Below, piece after piece: positions 40,390 through 51,800 of a DNA stretch of 64,000 nt (within the stretch, counting starts at the first letter, position 1; each line of letters starts with the position of its first letter). Below the pieces are notes generated by a model, which did no database searches, was not told the DNA's origin, and saw only the letters and a program-made list of their open reading frames with translations. The position numbers and the translations under genes were made by a program. The DNA is from Gossypium raimondii (taxonomy: Eukaryota > Streptophyta > Magnoliopsida > Malvales > Malvaceae). The stretch spans positions 58,671,924 through 58,735,923 of the forward strand of contig NC_068570.1 in assembly GCF_025698545.1 (NCBI RefSeq), written 5' to 3'.

Positions 40390-40746
40390 TAATGAACTCT
40401 AAGTGATGATTTGACGACCGGTACGATGGATTAGTACTCATAGACGAGTAGAAAAATATACATTAAATTTAAGTTAATCTGGCGGCTAGTGTTAAAGATT
40501 AATGAATATAACTGTTTGAATTTTAGTTTGCAGATTTACGATATTCATAGTTGTTTCATTAAAAAAAAACTAAATTATAAAAGAGAAAGGAAAAATGAAC
40601 GGTGAGAATAGATAATGTTATACAACATTTTAACAACCCATGACTTAAATGAAAATTTTCAATTAGTTTACCGATATTTTGTACTTTTTGAAGTTGAGTG
40701 ACCTAAAATAAACTTACTAATATTTTAATGATTTTGAGTGTAATGA
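40390..40746 (+). mobile_element. Mutator-like foldback element, copy 3 (left end lost)
   Basis: It shares the inner phrases TTTGAATTTTAGTTTGCAGATT, TAAAAGAGAAAGG and TGACTTAAATGAAAATTTTC with copies 2 and 4. The right-hand arm ends TTTTGAGTGTAATG. The left terminal repeat is not recognisable. Confidence 0.6.
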
Positions 40747-42583
40747 TGTGCACCATGGTAGGGATAATAATTATTGGCGTAATAATAAATTTAGTCTTCA
40801 ATATTTATATATTTTTCAAATTGGTTATTAATCTTTCAAGAAGAGTTTTTCTTGAATAAGTTCATTTGGCTTATTAAAATATTGTTCTTTTAATGATGTT
40901 TGCGTGCAACCCACGTATCCACGTGCACTTCATATTGACATAACATTATTTATCTTATTTGACAGATTGACAAATAATTTAAAATTATAAAACTAAACAA
41001 ATTATAAATTATAAAAAGTTCATCAAATGTAAACTGCCATATGCGCTATCATCAATTTTCGACTCAGTAGTTTGCATTCACTAGTAAAATTGTTTTTTCT
41101 TTTTTCTTTTGTTATGTTTAATTTTATTTTTGAAATAAATTTTAGCTAAAAAATTATTAATGTAATTAAATTTAACACGTAAGGACAATATTGTCATTGT
41201 AATAAGGTTTGGTCGGTTTGTTGAGCCGCTAAAAGAGCGTTCATTGCATTTGGTCTTTGGTGGCGATGACACGAATTCTTTTTAGCAATGATTATTTTAG
41301 AGTTTTTGAAGGAAATAAATATTATTTAATTATCATATTTTATATTAAATTTTTAATTTTTTAAAAATTATTTCATATAATTAGTAAAATATTTAAATTG
41401 ATATAAAATATTTAAATATGCATTTTTCTCTAGTTTTTATAATTATGTTTGGACAAATATGATATTTATAAAGAGTATAATTAATACTAAATTATAACAT
41501 CAAATAAATAGATATATATAGCTTTTTTTAAATTAAGATAATTTTAATTTTAAAATGAGAAATTTTCTGGTGAGAAGTTTTTGTTAAAGATTATGGATGA
41601 TTTTTTAATATAAAAAGTATAATTCATAAAGAAATGTAAATGACATGATTACCCTTCACGTGTGAGAGTAATCTACACTTCTTAATATAATGTGATTGAT
41701 TGGATCGGTAACGCGAGTCAATTTAGCTCAATAAAAATATTTAAAAATATTTTTAATAAATAATTAAATATTAATATAATATTGTTTTTATATTTTATAT
41801 TTTAATAAAACAAATAAAATGCAATGCTTAATAAATATTATACAGTTTTTCCTAATATTAATTTCTTCTTTCACTCACGTATGCGATAATGTTTTTTAAA
41901 TTCAATGACCGAGTTGGTGTCACTTAACGTGTGGCATCAAATTTAGTCAAACATTTAATAATAATACTGAATTATGTTACACTCACGATATGGATGAAAA
42001 ATAGGATTATCTAATAAATATATTTATAAAAATGAAATAAAAAACAATTGAGGTTTTAGTTAAAATAACAAAGTAGAGATGTTAAAAATCATAGTGTCTG
42101 AATCCCATGTAATCGCCTGATGGTTAAGGGTGTTCACCGCCCTAAGTGTGGCATGAGTTCGAGTTGCGTTAATCACGTTAGTTATCCGGGCTTTGCCTTG
42201 TTATTATAATCTTACTTGCTAAAAAGTCATTATATTAGGGTCAAATTTTGTAACACATTAGATTCAATTGCTTCATATGTATATTTGTAATTTGATTTGC
42301 GTTTTTTCGTATGCTTTGAACTTATATTTAATGCCTAAACTAATAAAAAATTGATTAATATTTTTAAATCCAAATTAAAATGCTTTTAAAATTTTAATAA
42401 TTATTTAAAAATATTTGATGAAATTAACTGAAAAAACAAACAAACTTCCCATCTATCACCTCCTCCTTAAAGCAAAACTCTAGTTTTGTCTTGAATTAGG
42501 CCTCAAGTCTCTCTCCCTCTTTCTTTTAAACCAAATTTAAAAAGTCGGCTTTAATTAAACCTTCAACTAATCAAAATATTTAA
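40747..42583. other. Spacer, possibly with a degenerate SINE at about 42105-42210
   Basis: AT-rich throughout. At 42111-42170, ATCGCCTGATGGTTAAGGGTG, followed about 30 bases later by GAGTTCGAGTTGCG, resembles a decayed tRNA-type A box and B box and is followed by TTATTATAAT. This would fit an old tRNA-derived SINE, but the match is weak. Nothing else was recognised. Confidence 0.3.
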
Positions 42584-43034
42584 GGTAATTTATGTTAAAG
42601 GTTATTAAATTATTAATAAGTTCATATTTTAGTCATTTAACTTTAAAAAATTACAAAATGATCATTGAACTATTCAAAAATTTTTTATTTAAGACATTAG
42701 GTTGTTTGGATATGACATACCATAAATCCAAGCTTATCTGACAATCAATGTCAGAAATCAGAAAAGAGAAAATTGTTTAGATTCTGGTTCACAAATTCCT
42801 AACGTTCAAAATTATTTTATGAAAAAAAGACTGAACTGTAAAAGAAAAGGAGAATGAGAGCTTTCGATTGGTGTAGACGGTACAAACAGAGAATGTCATA
42901 CAATAATAAATTTAACAATCTAGTAACTTAAATAAAAATTTTTAAATAATTTAATAATTGTTTTATAAATTTTAAAATTAAATGATCAAAATATAAATTT
43001 TTAATAAATTAATGATCTTGAGTGTAATTTACCC
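42584..43034 (+). mobile_element. Mutator-like foldback element, copy 4
   Basis: Left end GGTAATTTATGTTAAAGG; reversed right end GGGTAAATTACACTCAAG. It contains GATTCTGGTTCACAAATTCC and CAGAGAATGTCATACAATAA, matching copies 2 and 3. No clear target duplication remains. Confidence 0.7.
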
Positions 43035-43876
43035 TTTGAAAATTTCAGTCAATAATACAAGAATTACAGCTACACTTTCTAGGCCAAAAAAGTAGCAATA
43101 AATTTGTCTTTTAGTTGATCTCAAAACTAGAAAACTTTAATTCCAAAGTTCCCCTCCCCCAATAGTTATCCCCATTAAAAGCATAAAGTGAAAAAGAAAT
43201 TCCCCTATCCTTTTCTTCACTTTGTAACTAAATAAGTAAAGCTTTTAAAATCCAAATTAAAAATGAAAACTTTGATTTAAGACAACAAGTGGCTTACATT
43301 TTAAGCATATGGGTCTTTTATCTTCTTTACATTTTTACAATAAGAACACAGAACAAAACAGCAAAGCTTTTGCTTCTTGAGCTGAACAAAAAACAAAACC
43401 CAATGTTGTTTTAGCTATGGTTGCGTGATTGGTGTTCTAAAATTTTTCCTTTTTTTTTTAAATTTCTTTCCCATTTTTGGGTCATTGAGTAAAGGGGAAT
43501 CTGTTTCTCTTTTTTAAGCTCTCTCTTTCATGGCTGCCCTTCATTTGTTGTCTTCTTCACATCTTTTTATTATAGTTCTTTGCTCTTTGTGTTGTTAAAA
43601 ACAAAACATTTTGTTCTTTTAGTGTTGGGGTTTTTTTTTTTTTTAATGTTCTTGCCTTGTTTGTTGAAATTCCTCAGCGACCTTTCATTTCTATTCATGA
43701 GTGTGACTCATTTTTAAAGGTATAGAGCAAGTTTCTTCAATGGTTTATGTCTTTTTCATTTGTTATTTTCTTTGTTTTTCTGATACTTTAAGATTTACTT
43801 TGTTTTGTTTTTTTTACAGTTCGTTTCAAGTTCTTGTTCTTCAAAGACAAAAAACAAAAAGCTGTCTTGTTTTAAT
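43035..43876 (+). promoter_or_regulatory. AUX/IAA gene promoter and 5' UTR
   Basis: Pyrimidine-rich leader sequence before the ATG at 43877. A possible 5' UTR intron runs from a GTATAG donor near 43720 to TTTTTTTTACAG at 43809-43820; this is inference from splice-like signals only. No auxin-response element cluster was seen by eye. Confidence 0.4.
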
Positions 43877-45968
43877 ATGGAGAGTGGTTGTTCAAAGAAG
43901 CTTCTTGATTTGATTCCTCAAGAAAAAAAATGGGGTTTCATTGAAAATCAAAATGGTATAAGCCATGGATCATCAGAAGAGAAGAAACTAGAGCTGAAGC
44001 TTGGTCCACCAGGTGAAGAAGACGAGCCTTTGGTCTCATTTGGGTATTTTTCTTCAACGAAAAGCAATGCAAAACATGCACATAATAAGTTTCCACCACC
44101 ACAGGAGGACCACCGTGGTGGGGTGGTTTTGGCTGCCTCTTGGGCCAAAAACCACCACCACCAGCCAAAGCCTCCCAACTGTTCTCAAAAGAGGTACTTG
44201 AGTTGAGCTTATGCGGTCCATGCATGGTTATTTACATGTTTCATTATCTTCATGCCTTTTTCATGTTTCTATTACATGATGAAAAATCTCAAAATTTTCT
44301 GATCTTTCATGTGTTCTGTTCCTTTTTTATGTTATTTTATTACATGATTTGTTGATCTTTATTTTTAGATGTGTAAGTTTTACTATTTTTCTCTATTATC
44401 TGTAGTATCTCCTCCTATGCAGTTATTATATATAAATCATAAATGGAAATACTATTTTCCCAAATATTTGTATACTGTTTGATGTTAAATATTGGTTTAA
44501 TACCTGTTTTTGCCCCCGTATCTAATGAAAATTTCATTTTAGCCCTTTTACTATTTTTTTTCCGGTCCTTTTGCCCCTAATACTTTCATTAGGTCCACTG
44601 CGTTATCCCCTTGACCATTTTCGTTAAAATCCCACGCGTGAACAATAGTAAAAGGATCAAAGTGAGAATTTCATTATAGTACAAGGGTAAAAGTGAAAAC
44701 TTTCACTATAGTACATATCAAAGTGAAATTCACTACAGTATAAGGGCCAAAATAGGTATTAAACCTTCAATAAATATTAAAATAGTTAGTGTTCAACAAA
44801 AACAAAAAAATTTCATTAATTACAAATAAATTTATAAATCCGGCTTTTTTTACTGGTTGAACTGGTTTTTTTTCCGGTCAGACTAATGGCCGATTTTAAT
44901 ATACTGCTCAGGCCGAACATACCATCGATTCTTAGTTCAATCAACCAGTTCAATCTGAAATTATATTAGTGAGTGTTGTATATGAATGCATGTTTTAGCT
45001 TCTACTTTTTTATGTTTCGAGGGTCTATTCAATATGAAATCTTTTAGGAAAAATGAAGAGTCCAGGTAACATCGTGTTATAATTATGAAAACAGGACTGC
45101 TCCCGGTCCGGTCGTGGGATGGCCGCCGATTCGCTCATTCAGGAAAAATCTTGCAACCACTTCAAAACTAGCTTCTGAATCACCAACTAGTCTCCCTCAC
45201 AAGGTTGCTAACGAAAGAAATCCAGCGGCCCCCGAGACTCGTGGTAAGGGTCTATTCGTGAAAATCAACATGGATGGAGTCCCAATCGGACGGAAAGTCG
45301 ATCTCAAAGCCTACGATAGCTATGAAAAACTGTCGACTGCGGTTGGTGAACTCTTTAGAGGCCTCCTTGCAGGTATCTCCGAATTCGAAGCATGCTTTTA
45401 CTAATTAAGTTGTGCGAATGTGATATACAATGATCGATCTATTTGTCTTTGGTTTTGATCCGGTGCAGCTCAACGAGATCCCTCTGCTGATGGACCGAAG
45501 CAAGAGGAAGAGAAAGCGATTACCGGTGTATTGGATGGAAATGGGGAATATACACTCGTTTACGAGGATAACGAAGGCGACCGGATGCTTGTCGGTGATG
45601 TCCCGTGGCAGTAAGCATCTTATCCCTATAAATCTAATGAAATTCGACATCCTACTTATTCCGTATGATGTATACATTTGTATTCGAGTTGTCTTGAAAT
45701 TTTCCGTCTTAAAACCGGCATTAGATTACTTGTATCTTAACCATAATCATACCGGATCGGATTCGCAGTATGTTTGTATCGACGGTGAAGCGGCTGCGTG
45801 TGTTGAAGAGCTCGGAACTCTCCGTTATCAACCGTAAGTTACGATCACCGTTCGATGATATGGTTATTATTACATATCCATTTTCCTAGGTTTCATTAAC
45901 AAAAATTGTTGGCTGTTGCTTTTGTTACAGTTGGAAGCAGTAAGAAGGGAAAGAGGGTGCAAAACTAG
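43877..45968 (+). CDS. AUX/IAA transcriptional repressor, IAA18/IAA26 type (279 aa)
   Basis: Exons 43877-44193, 45095-45372, 45469-45610, 45769-45833 and 45931-45968 give 840 bases in frame. Domain I is the EAR-type repression motif LELKLGPPG (about residue 35), which recruits TOPLESS corepressors in this family. Domain II is the auxin degron [13 protein letters not shown] (about residue 111-123), which TIR1/AFB receptors bind. The C-terminal PB1 region (domains III/IV) runs from [20 protein letters not shown] to [14 protein letters not shown] and then [20 protein letters not shown]. The split of the final exon and the RLRVLKSSE end fit the IAA18/26 clade. It acts in the nucleus, holding ARF transcription factors inactive until auxin triggers its degradation. 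All elements are intact. Intron 1 holds a MITE. Confidence 0.94.
44494..44765. mobile_element. Foldback MITE in intron 1 of the AUX/IAA gene
   Basis: Left end GGTTTAATACCTGTTTTTGC; reversed right end GGTTTAATACCTATTTTGGC. The inverted arms extend about 50 bp with decay. The interior has repeated phrases of the type AAAGTGAAATTCACTA. About 272 bp, no coding capacity and no clean target duplication. Confidence 0.72.
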
Positions 45969-46607
45969 AGTTAATTTTTCATGTTTTTGACAATTTCATC
46001 CTCTGTTTTGCATGGAAATGTTGTACTCACAACAATATATATATATATATATATATAAGTAGTTTTATATGTAATTTTATTTGACTTGTTGAACATGCTT
46101 TGCCATTTGGAACAGTGAATCTTTAATCTGAAGCATAAAAGAAATATGCTCGAAGTCCCTTGTACTTTTTGTATATTTAAATTTAGTCCTTTTTATATTT
46201 GGAAATTTTGATTCTTTACTTTTCGGATTTAAGGTAAAGTTCTCCTAAAAGGAGATATTGTAGACAAAAATTTTAAGAGCGTTTACTATAAAAACGAGTA
46301 TGTTTGAATTGTTTTTTAATATTAGCTCGAATCTAAAATGGGTTTTGATTAGGATCTATGGTAGTGAGAAGGAATTGTACGAAAATGTGATTTCACGTCA
46401 TCATTATTCTTTTCTAACAAAAGAATAATAAATTAGCTTTTTTCACCTTATTTTTAGTATTTTTTAGTTAGATTTGTCATTCTCCTATTGAAAAGGGATA
46501 GGAGTGACTTGGAATCACAGTTTTATACAATCCTTTCTCTTATGGTAGTCGGTATTATATAGGTTGGTGCAATACTGTTTCAGTTCTCAATCAGTACTAC
46601 AATCTAA
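45969..46607. other. AUX/IAA 3' UTR and flank
   Basis: Probable 3' UTR with an (AT)n microsatellite at about 46037-46057, then AT-rich DNA. Around 46140-46250 lies one arm of a common AGTCCCTTGTA... repeat also seen at 57855-58105. Confidence 0.5.
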
Positions 46608-46747
46608 GAGTGAGTTTGGATGGGGCGGTGCGTTTACCTGTGGTTAGTGTAAAAACAGCGGTGGCGGTGAAATTAAATACTGTAGCGTGAGACAAAAAGT
46701 AAGTTAAACGCACTGCACCGCACCTAATCGTCCATCCAAACTCACCT
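46608..46747. mobile_element. Tourist/PIF-like MITE with TAA target duplication
   Basis: Ends GAGTGAGTTTGGATGG and CCATCCAAACTCACCT are inverted repeats around a 140-bp GC-richer core with GCGGTGCG and CGCACTGCACCGCACC boxes. It is flanked by TAA on both sides (46605-46607 and 46748-46750). A 3-bp TAA duplication is typical of PIF/Harbinger-derived elements. Confidence 0.75.
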
Positions 46748-48829
46748 TAAGTTCAATTTCAGTCAAGATTTCAGTGCATTTTGGTTGTTTGGGTGTGTTT
46801 TAGCTAATGTCAATTTGTATAAGTGCATTTCGGTTGGTATAATTATATAGATGCAATTGAGATATATTTTCATGTATTACATTATATATATACATGTATA
46901 AAAATAAAAATCTCGATTAATTCGAAATGATATATCAAAATACATCGATTCTAAGACATGTTAATACTAAAACAAAAATAATACGTTGATCGGTACGATA
47001 CTAACTACCTTAATAAAAATACTATAAAAAATTAAATCGGATTCGGGTGGGTACATGGAATTGATACAAATGGTTTTGTAGTTTATGTTGACAGCAACCA
47101 AGTAGCAATCAACCCATTTTGTTGAAAAGGACAGACCCAATGAATTGATCCCTGAACAACCCAACTTGCTAATCACTTTGATATCATCATCTTCATGCTT
47201 ACCTTCACTGTTTTCCTTAGTTTTCTACTGTTTAAAGTCTCAAAAGGGCGGTGGGCAAAAATAATTTAATTTTCATGTTACTTGGATTTTAATTTTAATT
47301 TTTTTTACAAAATATTTGTATTCAATATAGGGTGATAATAATAATAATAATAATAATAATAGATAAAATAGATTGAATATTTATTGTTCAGAAATCATAA
47401 ATTTAGAATATTAAGATTTTGATAATATAACTATACCTTAAAATGAATTTAGATATTTATTTTAAATTTAAATAATAATATTCAGAATTATACATAAATA
47501 TAAAAAAAAATGTATTTTTCATATATATATATATAAAGGTAGTTATATCGAAAATGAATATATTTAGACTTTGATGGTCAATGCCTAACATTGGATGTAA
47601 TCTAATTTCCTTCCATTTTAAGACTAGAGACACGTGTGGGGAATGTAAAAAGAGTGGAAAACACACGTGCGCACTCGCCGGCACTTATTACGGCTGTCAC
47701 TCGCCTGCCTTCCCGTCGGCATGTCTTTGGTCTTTGGTCTTTGCTAGTTTGCTTTATCCTGACTGAGTTTGGTTGTCGGGAGGAACACGTGTTATTTTTG
47801 ACCCAAAATATTATTCATTGAATTCAGATATTCGTCGACATCAAACGGAAAATTTAGAGTAGGCAGATCTCCCAATAACATCAAATTTATTTTTTTAAAA
47901 TTTTAAAATTTTGATTTTATCGAGAATTCAAATGCTTAAAAAGATAACTAATTACAAAATAGAAAAATATTATCGAGCGTTTAAAAATATAAGTTAAAAC
48001 TCAAAACCGTGCTTCAAAAAAATTAATCCTTTTAGAATTTGTAACTACATGTACGTACGTGCTCAAGTTCTTAAACAAAACACTCACCGAAGATAATATC
48101 CGAACCCAATCAAACCAAACCGAAATATTAATCTAAAGTCTGAAAAAAGAAAAAGAAAAACTCCAAATTTGCTGTTATTTGTAAATGAATCAAATCCATT
48201 TAAGCACACATTTCTTTTATATATATAAATATTTTAAAATATTATTTTTCGTTTAACATTTCATAATTATATTTTATTAAATTATTAAATTTGTGTTTTT
48301 TAGTATTAAAATTATCATATTATATGTTAAAATTTTATACGAAATAAAAATATATTATAAATAAAATTGACCGAACCAAACCGACCCATCGGCCCATTTT
48401 TCAAACCGGCTTAATATTTCTTTTAGCTGGTAATAGGAGGGGAAACTAACTTAGGCTAATGTAGATGGTTCCCATCTCCCCATGGAACCAATAAAAATGC
48501 CATTATTATGTCTTAGCTTTCGCAGAAACATTTCTACAAACAGTTTAAATGCATGTAATGCAAAACACTGAAAATTTGAGTTTAGGAAACTTCCGGGCCC
48601 TTAATCTATGAGCCAGTAATTGGCAAACAAACAATATTTCTCAAGGTCCGATTCTTGCAACCTGATAATCCGAGTTCAAAACTGAGACGGCTCATTAATT
48701 TTCAGCGACCGGCAAAATTAGGAAGTTAAAAAAACCTAGGGGGAGCGGGAAGTATAAGGAGATGGCTGTGGTGAGGTGTTGGTGCTGCCACGGTAAACTT
48801 CATCTCCGGCTTGCAATTCATGGCGCAAA
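46748..48829. other. Spacer between AUX/IAA and MPP alpha 3' ends, with microsatellite and G-box cluster
   Basis: AT-rich, with an (ATA)n run at about 47336-47361. At 47620-47800 the base composition changes sharply: a GC-richer patch with three CACGTG cores (47631, 47664, 47786) and a doubled TTTGGTCTTTGGTC. Two frames of 61 codons cross the patch but have no recognisable domain. Confidence 0.45.
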
Positions 48830-51800
48830 TTATTTAGCACGGAACTTGCTGCTAACTGATTCGTAGCTGGGGACTCGAAAAACTGGCAAGCAAGAAAGGT
48901 AAAGAATCTCATAATCAAATTAATGACTCGGATTAAATAAATCTAGGGGAATTGATATTTACCGTCACCGTAAGATGCCATGGTTAGAGGCGAGGATATA
49001 ATCTTCTTAGCCATGTTGGTAATATCGCGCAACGTGACTTCATCCACCATCTTTAAAAACGCATTTACGGATTTCCTATGAAGAAATAAGATAAAACGTG
49101 TAATAAGAAAGCAAAATGTGTAGTACGTTCACGAGAAATACGGTGAAACCTCACTCGAGGAGAGACTAGGAAACAAGTTTTTGTGGCCGGACCGGACAAT
49201 ACATAGTGTTAAACTATCATCGAGGACGATTAATATCACCCAACTTTTCGATAAGGGATGTCAAAACAAAGTTGGAACTAGAACATAAACGTAACTTATT
49301 TTTATGTAATAACAGTTAATATGAATTTCCCGTGTTTTATAAACGAGCATAAACTTTTTACTAACCATAAAACTCGGAATATGGTAATTTCACTCGTAAG
49401 ATCATTTTCAAACGATAAGCATTTTCGGAAAGGTAAAAGAGCCTTCAACTTTAGGTGGACAACCCCTGTAGCAGGTTAAATTGTTTAGGTCTCGGTTTGG
49501 AGCTCGGGTGAATTAGTAAAATCGTGAAAGAATTCACTGTGGGTAAAGCATTCGAAGAAGTAAATCATATAAGATTCTTAGCTTATACCCATGTTGCTTA
49601 AGTTTTTCATTTTTCCTGACCCGTTCTGACACCTATATCTAACACATATTGGAATAAAGGTACAAAAATATGATCCTGTAAGAACCATCCAAGTACGAAG
49701 ATAAACTTAGAAGAAATAATCAGACAAAACCATGTCCGAAACAAAAACATATCTGAAAGTTGCATGCAAGTCAGAGTATCATAGCTTCTTAGATTTAGTG
49801 TAGGCGACCATGCAGGAATACATAGGGATATATAAAGAAGAAAACAGATTTAGAAGTCCGTAAACTCACCTTTCACCGTATGTCAAAATCTGCCTTCCGA
49901 TATCTTCCGCTATAATCATCTGAAAAACACAACCGATTGAATCTTATAAATATTTTAACAGAATAAAAGTAATAAAAAGAAATGATTTATAAAAAAGATT
50001 AAAATACGACAATTGCCAGAATAATGCACGACTTGGCATTTTGGTATGGGGAAGAGAGTAAGAGAGCATACTCTAGATTCTAGATTCATTAGTACTGCCG
50101 ATTTTGTAGCCTCTTGAGCACGTTTTATCATTAGCTGAGAAACTGCAACCAACACGGGTTCAAAAACTTTAAAAGAACTTTTAAAACGGGGGTATCGATA
50201 ATGGACGAAATCGGAGAAATGCAAGCAAACCTGATCCTTCAGTTGCCAACACAAGTAATTCTTCTGCTGCTATCTCAACGGCCCTTGACACGAAATCGGA
50301 GCTCTGGCATGAAAATTATGTATTCAGCTCGTTGTAAGTAGAAATCAAGGGAAGCACAATATCGAAAGACCTGACTAACGACATGCGACTATTGAAGAGT
50401 ACGTATATACATGCACATATATACATACATGCTTCCGCGCTACTATGATTGTATTGCATGAACAAATGACAAAGACAAGTACGTAATGATAGCCTTACCG
50501 TGCTGCCATAGATGCCAAACAATCCCGTGTTATTGAAGATGCTATTGAATGCAGAAAAGGAATGAATCTGCTGATACTCGTTCAATACACGGAGATCTGT
50601 TTCCAAACATAACCGAGAAAAGGAAAAGTAAGAACGTATCGAGTGCATGGAAGAAATTCGAGATGTAATACATACAAAATTTGTGATATTTCACAATTAA
50701 AAGGAAGAAAGCAAGATTGTCACAAAACAAATTTTGCCTAACAGAAAACTTGACAGCTCAGATAAAATCAAATGAAAATTGTTGAGCAAGGAGAACTACG
50801 ATATGTTACTCGGACTCAGCATTGAGTGCTTGATATGAGTATGTATCTAAAATGGGCATGCACGTACTTTGAGGGTCATATCCAAATACTAATACCCAGA
50901 AATGTATTGGACATGGATACTACATGCTGGATAAAAATAGAACTTACATAGCCGAGAGTGCATCCCTTTCCCGGGACCCCCAGCTGAAAACGAGCCACCA
51001 CCACCCATGAGCATCTGTAGATCAACCAAAATCATTAAAACCAAAATAAAGTCCAAGACTTTTTCGCAAAGCATATTTGTGGGATCCAAAAGATTCACTG
51101 AAAATGAAGCCAAGTTCGAAATATGGCACCTGCAGTACAGTCAGAGCGACAGTGTCTTTCTCATTATTCCAACCACCAGGTACTTCAAAAGCAAGAGCGA
51201 AATGGGTACTCTACAATTCACAACAAAAAACTTTTGATCTACAAACAAGCAAAAATCTTGAAGTTCGAAAAATATTTTTGTTTTCTTTTTTCATGGGAGG
51301 ACGAAAGGATGATGTGAAGAAAATTTTATTTTGGTAAAAAGACCGCTCCGGTCCTTCCCCATTTCAAAATTGAGCAAATTGGTCCCTAAAAAAAAATTCG
51401 AGCAATTTAATCCCTGTCAATTTCGAAAGTGAGCAATTAAGGATAATTAATCACGGCATTAACGTCATCAGTCAATTGTACATAATTTTGATTCGAAAGT
51501 GAGCAATTAAGGATAATTAATCACGGCATTAACGTCATCAATCAATTGTACATAATTTTGATTGATATAACAAATTTAGCTCTCGATGTTTACATGTTTT
51601 TGTCAATTTTGAGTATATTATAAAAAATTCAACAATTTTAGCCTCAACATGTACATATTTACATAAATGTTTCAGGCTAAAATTGTTAAATAATTACCAT
51701 ATTGATAGATCTTTGAGGGAAAATTTGTTATTATACCAATAAAAATTATATACAATTGACAGAAATTTACAAGGATAAATTACTTCGATTTTTTTTAGAA

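Noticed and set aside
43938-44225. Minus-strand frames opposite AUX/IAA exon 1
   Set aside because: Shadow frames of the real plus-strand exon; no domain and no supporting splice structure.
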